Positions 58,401 to 64,000 of a stretch of DNA of 64,000 bases are shown here, one piece after another. The DNA comes from Boesenbergia rotunda (taxonomy: Eukaryota; Streptophyta; Magnoliopsida; Zingiberales; Zingiberaceae): positions 27,479-91,478 of the forward strand of contig JAGFNQ010008297.1 of the NCBI GenBank assembly GCA_024364735.1, read 5' to 3'. Within the stretch, counting starts at the first letter, position 1. The number at the start of each line of letters is the position of its first letter. Position numbers and translations under genes: made by a program. A model generated the notes under the pieces. That model worked only from the letters and a program-made list of their open reading frames with translations, searched no databases and was not told where the DNA came from.

Positions 58401-59405
58401 GAGCTTTACCAAATATGTTCCGATGGCAACAGCAGCAATCTTTGCTCCATTTCCAACTCGCAAATTCGCTTCTCCTTTGACGAGTCTTCTTCTATTCCTT
58501 AGCCCCTATATGTCATTACATATATGTAAGCTGCACCCAGTATCAAGTACCCAGGTATTTGAGGAAATAGAGTGACATTCAATAACGAAGATACCTGAAG
58601 AGGATGGGGCATCAGATGCCTTCTTCTTCCATGACTCAAGATAAACCTTGCAGTTTCTTCGCCAGTGACCCTCCTTGCCATAGTGATGGCAAGTGCCTTT
58701 TGGTGTCTTTTCAGTCTTTTTGGCCTTTTTCTTCTTTCCTTTATTCTGTTCATTGGCCTTCCTCTTAGAACCTTTCTTCGAGGAACCAACTAACAGTACC
58801 GTCTTCTGATCCTGCTTTACAGAAGGCTCAATAGTCTTCAGCAGGTTGAGCAACTCAGGAATGGTAGTCTCCAGCTTGTTCATCCGATAGTTCATCACAA
58901 ATTGTGAATAACTTTTGGGCAAACAATGCAGAATTAAGTCAATACTTAGTTCATGATCCATTACAAAACCGAGTGTGCTCAGTCGCTCAATGTACCCCAA
59001 CATCTTTAACACAAACTGTGAGGCAGAAGTGCCTTCCTGCATCTTAGAGGTGAAGAGGAGTCTGGAGACTTCGAACCTTTCGGATCTCGCCTGCTCTTCA
59101 AACAACTCATGAAGATGCAAGATGATGGTATAAGCATCCATATGCTCATGCTGCTTTTGCAGCTCAGGTACCATAGAGGCTAGCATGATGCAACTCGCAA
59201 GTTCAGAATCGGTCACATGTTTCTGATAGGCCACTAGCTGGTCTGGAGTTGCACCTTCTGGAGGATGGTTGGGAAGTTGATCTTCAAGGACATAGGCAAG
59301 CTTCTCTGCCTTGAGGACTATCCTCAGGTTTCGAAGCCAGTCCATGAAGTTTGGCCCAGTCAGTTTATTGGTGTCCAAAATGGAACGCAAATTCAGAGAA
59401 GACAT
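55482..59405 (-). pseudogene. Copia G gag-pol, three nonsense codons
   Basis: One frame of 1307 codons from ATG at 59405, with no frameshift. It is broken only by TAG at 58508-58506, TGA at 57875-57873 and TAA at 56825-56823. Order: gag_2 core (MSSLNLRSILDTNKLTGPNF); Lys-rich linker and zinc knuckle CHHYGKEGHWRRNC (second Cys is Tyr), ~residue 235; protease WVLDTGCSLHI ~residue 285. Integrase follows with the zinc-binding WHCRLGH (~58160) and HTDVCGP, FITFIDD, NGVSERRNR. RT shows WQMDVKTAFLNG and LYVDDILLIG (~56465). RNase H shows STTEAEYIAASEA and VYCDNNGAIAQ, ending DPLTKALP. It is the best preserved pol in the window. Confidence 0.93.
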
Positions 59406-60870
59406 GATCGAGTGATTATCCTAGAAATACAAATTGAGCTTATGTGAGAAGAATGATTAAAGAATGTATCAACATACATTAATAAAAAATCTTATTTATT
59501 TTTCAAATTGAATAACCCTTTTTATCAATTCGGGAGATCGTAGGAACATCTCCAAATAGGTTGATATCCAACCATAGATAAGAACAACCATGACTGTGGC
59601 CATCAAGTTATTCTTAGCTATGAAGGTAGGTAATTATACCGATTACATATCACATATATGTAACTATCACTTTATGCTATCAACTAATTGAATGTTTGCA
59701 TAAATCATTGGGTTGTTAACTCATTAACAAGTATGCAACATTATACATAGCACCCAACTGCACCTCTCTTTACATCGACCTTGGTTGTGGCACAACAAAT
59801 CGATGCTCCAAGCTTAAGGTTGACCCATTAATCAAGAAATAGTTTTAATATGGTTGGAGCTCATTCAACTGTTTAGTCAAGCTTGGATGTGTCCAACAAC
59901 CAAAACTAAGGATTGACCTCTGACTCCAACTATATTATTCATAAACTAATTCCATGGTTTGAACATGTTGAGGTTCAAGCCGGGCATGGATGTGTCCATC
60001 AACCCAAACGAGAAACAAAACTCCGATTCTAACCATATTAATGGAAGGTGTTGGCCTTAATATTTTGTAAGGGGTTTTGGGTCTCATCCTTTCTTTTCTA
60101 AGCACATTCATGACATATAATTATGTCATGACTAACGATTTCCTTAATAAAGTATGTATGCGACTTAATTTATCAAGTCTCATTAATTGAATTAGGAACC
60201 AGATTTCCTAATTCTAATTTCATACTTTATTGAAGGAATTGTTTTGGGAAACAATTTCCTAAATTGTCATAATCAATTTCAGAAATAATATGTTTAAGAC
60301 TTTGATTTCTCTAAATCAAATCTTATTAAATTAAGAGATAGATTCCCTTAATTCAACCACATTTTATTTTCATGAAAATCTCATTTAAGAAAGCTCTATA
60401 GGAAACCATTTTCCTAATTAATTTTGGAGACAACAATATGTAAGAGCATTACCTCTTAAATCAAATTTCCAAGATTTGATCACATATTTTATTCATGGAT
60501 TAATTAATTACAACAAATTGTTTTCTAAGGGTGGCTCCCCGAGGCTTAGATACCCAAAGAAAAGTAATTTGTCATAAATCCAATTTGGTCCGCTCCCCGA
60601 GGCGTAACCAAATTAAACATGACAATTTTATTCAAAATGGGAAATTAAATTACAACAACTAACTTTAAATTGGACGGCTCCCCGAGGCTCAATCCAAGAT
60701 AAAGAATTTTGTTAATAATTTAAAACCAATTCGAATTTAATTGTCAATTAATGATCCATAAATTTGTCTAGACTTTCTTGAAAGAAAGTGCCCAAAATTG
60801 CGAGATTTCATAATAGGTTTTCAGAATAATTGTAAGTTTCTGGTACAAAGAAAACTTACATATTTCCAAA
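59406..60870 (-). other. Leader of copia G, hairpin-rich
   Basis: Non-coding. It holds a succession of inverted repeats with short loops, listed in the findings, among them three in a row with the shared apical sequence GCTCCCCGAGGC. The stretch 60861-60911 is a short repeat of TTTCCAAAATTGGAAA. The junction with the next element is somewhere near 60870. Confidence 0.55.
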
Positions 60871-60871
60871 A

Positions 60872-61138
60872 TTGGAAAATTTCCAAAATAGGAAATTTCC
60901 AAAATTGGAAAGTGATGTGGACCAAGGAGGGGATACAAGCTTACAAGACAAAGCTATAGAGGAAGAGGCATTGAAAGGAATTGGAGGACCCATGACAAGA
61001 TCCAAGACTAAGAGAATGAAGCAAGCTTTGGAAGGCTTAATAATGGAGCTCAAGGAGAAGAAGGATCAATGCACAATGGAGGCAACAACTAAATGGATCA
61101 CATTCCTTCAAATTGAAAGTGAAATTGAGCCCACATGA
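60872..61138 (+). pseudogene. C-terminal tail of a gypsy pol
   Basis: A plus-strand frame with DVDQGGDTSLQDKA then GGPMTRSKTKRMKQALEGLI and a TGA at 61136-61138. The G-P-M-T-R-S/A-K/R tail is the usual end of plant gypsy polyproteins. Nothing upstream encodes the rest. It lies directly before the LTR of H, so it may be the end of an earlier tandem copy, or a coding tail lying inside this family's LTR. Confidence 0.6.
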
Positions 61139-61649
61139 AGACAAAACTTGAAGGCCCAAAACCACATGATCCAAGATGCATTCAAGGGCTACAAGTGTCC
61201 AATTTTCGTGGGTATTTTTGGGGGAATTTTCTGAAGTTATTTTTGATGTCTTTTGGTGGGTTTTTAATGCTTTTGGGAGTTCCTAAGCTAGAATTAGGGA
61301 ATTGTGGGAAATAAAACATCATGCATGCATGCATGCATGATAATGGTGCATAATTAGTGCTTAGTGGGAAGTGTGGTAGAGGTTAATGTTTCAACCTCCA
61401 CTAAGTCTATATATAGGAGAACTCTTGTATGACCAAGGCATGTTAAGTTTGAATGAAATCAGAGTTTTCTCTATTGTGAGAGCTTCCTTTGGTTCTTAGG
61501 CAAAGAACTAATCGTGATCTTATCAAGGCAACTTGTGGCGATCGAAACCCCCATGACTTATCACTCACCCTCTCATCTTTCTTGAGTGTGGCGTCAATAT
61601 CCTTCCCTACATCTGAATTTCAAGGCGATCCATTCCAAGGTGCTTATCA
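61136..61649 (+). repeat. LTR of gypsy element H (approximate start)
   Basis: It ends at TGCTTATCA, two bases before the primer site. The start is uncertain: TGAAGACAAAAC at 61136 or TGTGGACCAAGG near 60914. It contains (ATGC)n at 61318-61340 and a TATA box CTATATATAGG at 61408-61418. Confidence 0.55.
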
Positions 61650-61651
61650 TT

Positions 61652-61664
61652 TGGTATCAGAGCC
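61652..61664 (+). other. Primer-binding site of gypsy H
   Basis: TGGTATCAGAGCC, initiator-Met tRNA type, as used by plant chromovirus-type gypsy elements. Confidence 0.88.
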
Positions 61665-62203
61665 TTGGCTCCTTGATTTTCAGGTTTGCGTTTTGTTCTT
61701 CTTCATTTGTGTTCTTGTTCATCTTTGTTAATCTCTTATCCATAGTATTCCATTGGTGTTTTCCTTCTCCAACTCTATTTATCGCTTCTCTATTTGGGTC
61801 CTAAACTCAAAAAAAAAAAAAAAGGTGTTACTTGAGTCATTGTGTTTTTTGACTGAAGAAAAAAAGGACAAAAAGGAAATTCGAAAAAAAAACAAAAAAA
61901 AAGAAGGAAGATCGGCGAATTGAAAGGACCCAATATTTCTCTCATTGCTCTTGATCGTTGCTGAATTTCTTGTTCTAACCGTTTATTTCTCTTGTTCTAC
62001 TCATATTCTCTTGTTGGTTTCTTGCTCACTTGATTGTCTACTTGTTGTCTTGAGAAAATCGTTAATAAGGTTCTTTTCTTAAGGGCTTATAAAGGAAGCT
62101 GAGTGGATAAATTTGAGTGCAACCACGTGAGGCGAGTGGTGAGGTCTTTCTAACATTTCTTGTGTAATTTTCCTTGTCATCTTTTTTTTTTTTTGTTGCA
62201 AGC
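61665..62203 (+). other. Leader of gypsy H
   Basis: Non-coding, with A-rich runs (61809-61823, 61880-61905) and a T run (62182-62193) shortly before the gag ATG. Confidence 0.6.
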
Positions 62204-63371
62204 ATGAGTGGGGAAAACTCCCCTAGGCAAGATCCTAATAGGCTTCAAATGGAGGCGCTTACTCAACACTTTGAGAGAATGCTTCAAAGACAACTTGAAG
62301 GCTTACATGAAAGGATGGACCGACTTGAAGGAGGAAGAGTTTCCAACCATGGGGGAAATTCTAATCATGAAGAATCTCATCTGGGAAGTGACCTATTCTA
62401 TAGTTCTCCAAGAGAAAGAAGGAGGCGTGAAGGGGGACGAAGACACGAAAGAGGAGGTAGAAACCATCAACATGAAGACGATCTAAGAGGGGTGAAAGTC
62501 AAGGTACCTTCCTTCCAAGGGAGGAATGACCCCGACACATATCTTGAGTGGGAAATGAAAATAGAGCAAATCTTCTCATGCCACAATTACCCTGATGCAA
62601 AGAAAGTGAAGGTGGCTGCCCTTGAGTTCACCGATTATGCTTTAATTTGGTGGGATCAAATGCAAAAGGAGAGAAGAAGGTATGGAGAGCACCCTATCAA
62701 CACTTGGGGGTGAAATGAAGACTTTGATGAGAAGGAGATTTGTGCCTTCCCACTACCATAGGGAGTTGCACAACAAATTGCAAAGACTCATCCAAGGGAA
62801 TAGGAGTGTGGATGAGTATTACAAGGAGATGGAGGTGGCTTTGATTAGGGCCAATATTGAGGAGGAAAGAGAAGCAACTATGGCTCGATTTCTCCATGGC
62901 CTAAACCGAGATATTGGAGACATTGTAGAGCTACAACATTATGTGGAGCTTGAAGACTTAGTTCATCAAGCAATGAAAGTGGAGCAACAATTAAAGAGAA
63001 AGGGCGTTATGAAAAGACCATCTTCTTCAAACTACTCTTCAAATTGGAAGGACAAGCCAAAGAAGGAGGGTTCCTCTTCTAATTCAAAGGAGGGTTCCTC
63101 TTCTAATTCAAAGGAGGTAACAAGCGCTAAGAAGCCTTTTCCTACTACTACTTCTTCTACTTCTAAGAGCAGGGATATCAAGTGCTTCAAGTGTTTGGAA
63201 AAAGGACATATCGCATCCGAATGCCCGAATAAGAAGACTATGGTGGTTAGGGATAATGGGAGCATCTCTAGTGAAGAAACTTCTTCTCATTCTTCTTCTT
63301 CAGCGATGAGGAACATGATGGAGCAGCCTATGCGGCAAGATGGCGATCTCTGGTGGTTAGAAGGTTATTAG
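62204..63371 (+). pseudogene. Gypsy H gag, frameshifted
   Basis: ATG at 62204 (MSGENSPRQDPNRLQMEALTQ). A helical N-terminus and charged linker lead to the Ty3-type gag core: VKVPSFQGRNDPDTYLEWE, KVKVAALEFTDYALIWWDQM. A one-base shift in a G run near 62706-62711 moves the frame to 62682-63371: RRRFVPSHYHRELHNKLQRL, GNRSVDEYYKEME, then a Ser/Lys-rich linker with a doubled 24-bp unit (GGGTTCCTCTTCTAATTCAA type, 63067-63114). The zinc knuckle CFKCLEKGHIASEC (63184-63225) is intact. A second shift near 63350 ends the frame at 63371. Confidence 0.87.
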
Positions 63372-64000
63372 GAAGTCAAAGCCAAGGAGCATGAGGAGGA
63401 CCAAAGAGAGAATATTTTTCATACTCGTTGCCTTATTCAAGGTAAAAACATGCTCTATGATCATTGATGGTGGAAGTTGCACCAATGTGGCAAACACTAG
63501 GTTAGTTACCCAAACTCAACCTCAAGACTACACCGCATGCAAGACCATATAAACTCCAATGGCTAAGTAATAGTGGTGAATTGGTGGTGAATCAACAAGT
63601 GATGATTAATTTCTCCATTGGAAAATATGAAGATCAAGTTCTATGTGATATTTGTACCTATGGAGGCAAGCCACATTCTTCTTGGAAGACCTTGGCAGTT
63701 TGATAGGCGAGCTCACCATGATGGATTCTCCAACAAGTTCTCATTTCTTCACAATTCCCACAAAGTCACACTGTGTACCATTATCACCTAGGAGGTTTGT
63801 GCGGATCAAAAAAAAATGCGAGAGAAAAGAGAAAAAGAAGAGCGAGAGCTTAAGAAAAAGAAAGGAGAGAATGAGGAAAAGAAAAGAGAGAATGAGGAAA
63901 AGAAAGAGAGAATGAGGAAAGAAAAGAAAAGAGAGAATGAGGAAAAGAAAAGAGAGAACGAGGAAAAGAAAGAGAGAAGAATAGAAAATTTGTTTGCAAG
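63372..64000 (+). pseudogene. Gypsy H protease region, runs off the window
   Basis: Near 63455, in another frame, comes CSMIIDGGSCTNVAN, the retropepsin-like active site of plant gypsy elements (D-G-G-S here). Near 63660 comes MEASHILLGRPWQFDR, the conserved flap/C-terminal part. At least one more frameshift lies between. From ~63805 the sequence is a purine-rich repeat (GAGAGAATGAGGAAAAGAAA units) that would encode a Lys/Arg/Glu tract. RT and integrase would lie beyond 64000. Confidence 0.78.

Larger units (their letters stand above)
53180..60870 (-). mobile_element. Copia element G, 5' LTR missing
   Basis: The 3' LTR is 53180-55467 and the gag-pol frame is 59405-55482. A leader extends to the right for up to ~1.46 kb with no second LTR and no TGGTATCAGAGC site before the gypsy sequence near 60870. 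The 5' end is therefore deleted or truncated. The right boundary is approximate. Confidence 0.8.

Overview
Kind of DNA. The window is plant nuclear DNA: a gene-poor, transposon-dense stretch with no cellular gene that I can support. It holds Ty1/copia and Ty3/gypsy LTR retrotransposons primed by the plant initiator-Met-type site TGGTATCAGAGC, an L1-type LINE, a tRNA-derived SINE, a TRIM and PIF/Harbinger-like MITEs, many nested in one another. A monocot (perhaps Zingiberales) is my guess from the look of the repeat families; the sequence does not prove it.

Layout, 1-28 kb. 1.09-9.77 kb is a decayed copia (A). Its gag is split by a solo LTR (3535-4937, TSD AGGAT) of the family that I call F. 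10.67-16.80 kb is a gypsy-type element (C, TSD TTTAC) whose interior is mostly a tandem array of 49/56-bp units. Its 5' LTR is split by a pol-deleted copia (B, 10881-13303, TSD TCGGG). 17.23-17.89 kb is a complete TRIM (TSD TAAAA). G-rich tandem repeats follow, then a decayed copia (D, 18605-23215) carrying a MITE. 25.6-27.3 kb is the 3' half of a minus-strand LINE, broken by a SINE and a second insert at the same target.

Layout, 28-40.5 kb. Element E (28291-34758, TSD GAGCC) sits inside a repeat block that looks like a gypsy remnant. This block separates the LINE 3' half from its RT half (37.6-38.9 kb, itself split by a MITE). A minisatellite, a TATA box and the start of a gypsy-type ORF follow and are cut at 40517.

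Layout, 40.5-64 kb. Element F (40518-49043, minus) is followed by a truncated minus-strand E copy (about 49935-52334) inside a C-like LTR fragment. A long minus-strand copia (G, 53180 to about 60870) has one 1307-codon gag-pol frame broken only by three nonsense codons. Its leader and LTR are packed with hairpins. The window ends in the 5' part of a plus-strand gypsy (H, from about 61.1 kb).

Most interesting system. E and F are different families built the same way: LTR, gag with zinc knuckle(s) and coiled coil, no recognisable pol, then a second gene (ORF2) with its own putative promoter. In both, ORF2 starts with an exon of exactly 20 nt, then a phase-2 intron (135 bp in E, 78 bp in F), then a long exon encoding a plant-transposon-type domain, an acidic linker and a coiled coil. 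Each family also repeats its own palindrome (CAGTCGACTG in E, GGCGCC in F) just upstream of a TATA-like box twice: once in the LTR and once ahead of ORF2. Such elements would need another element's enzymes to move, while keeping gag and a spliced accessory gene.
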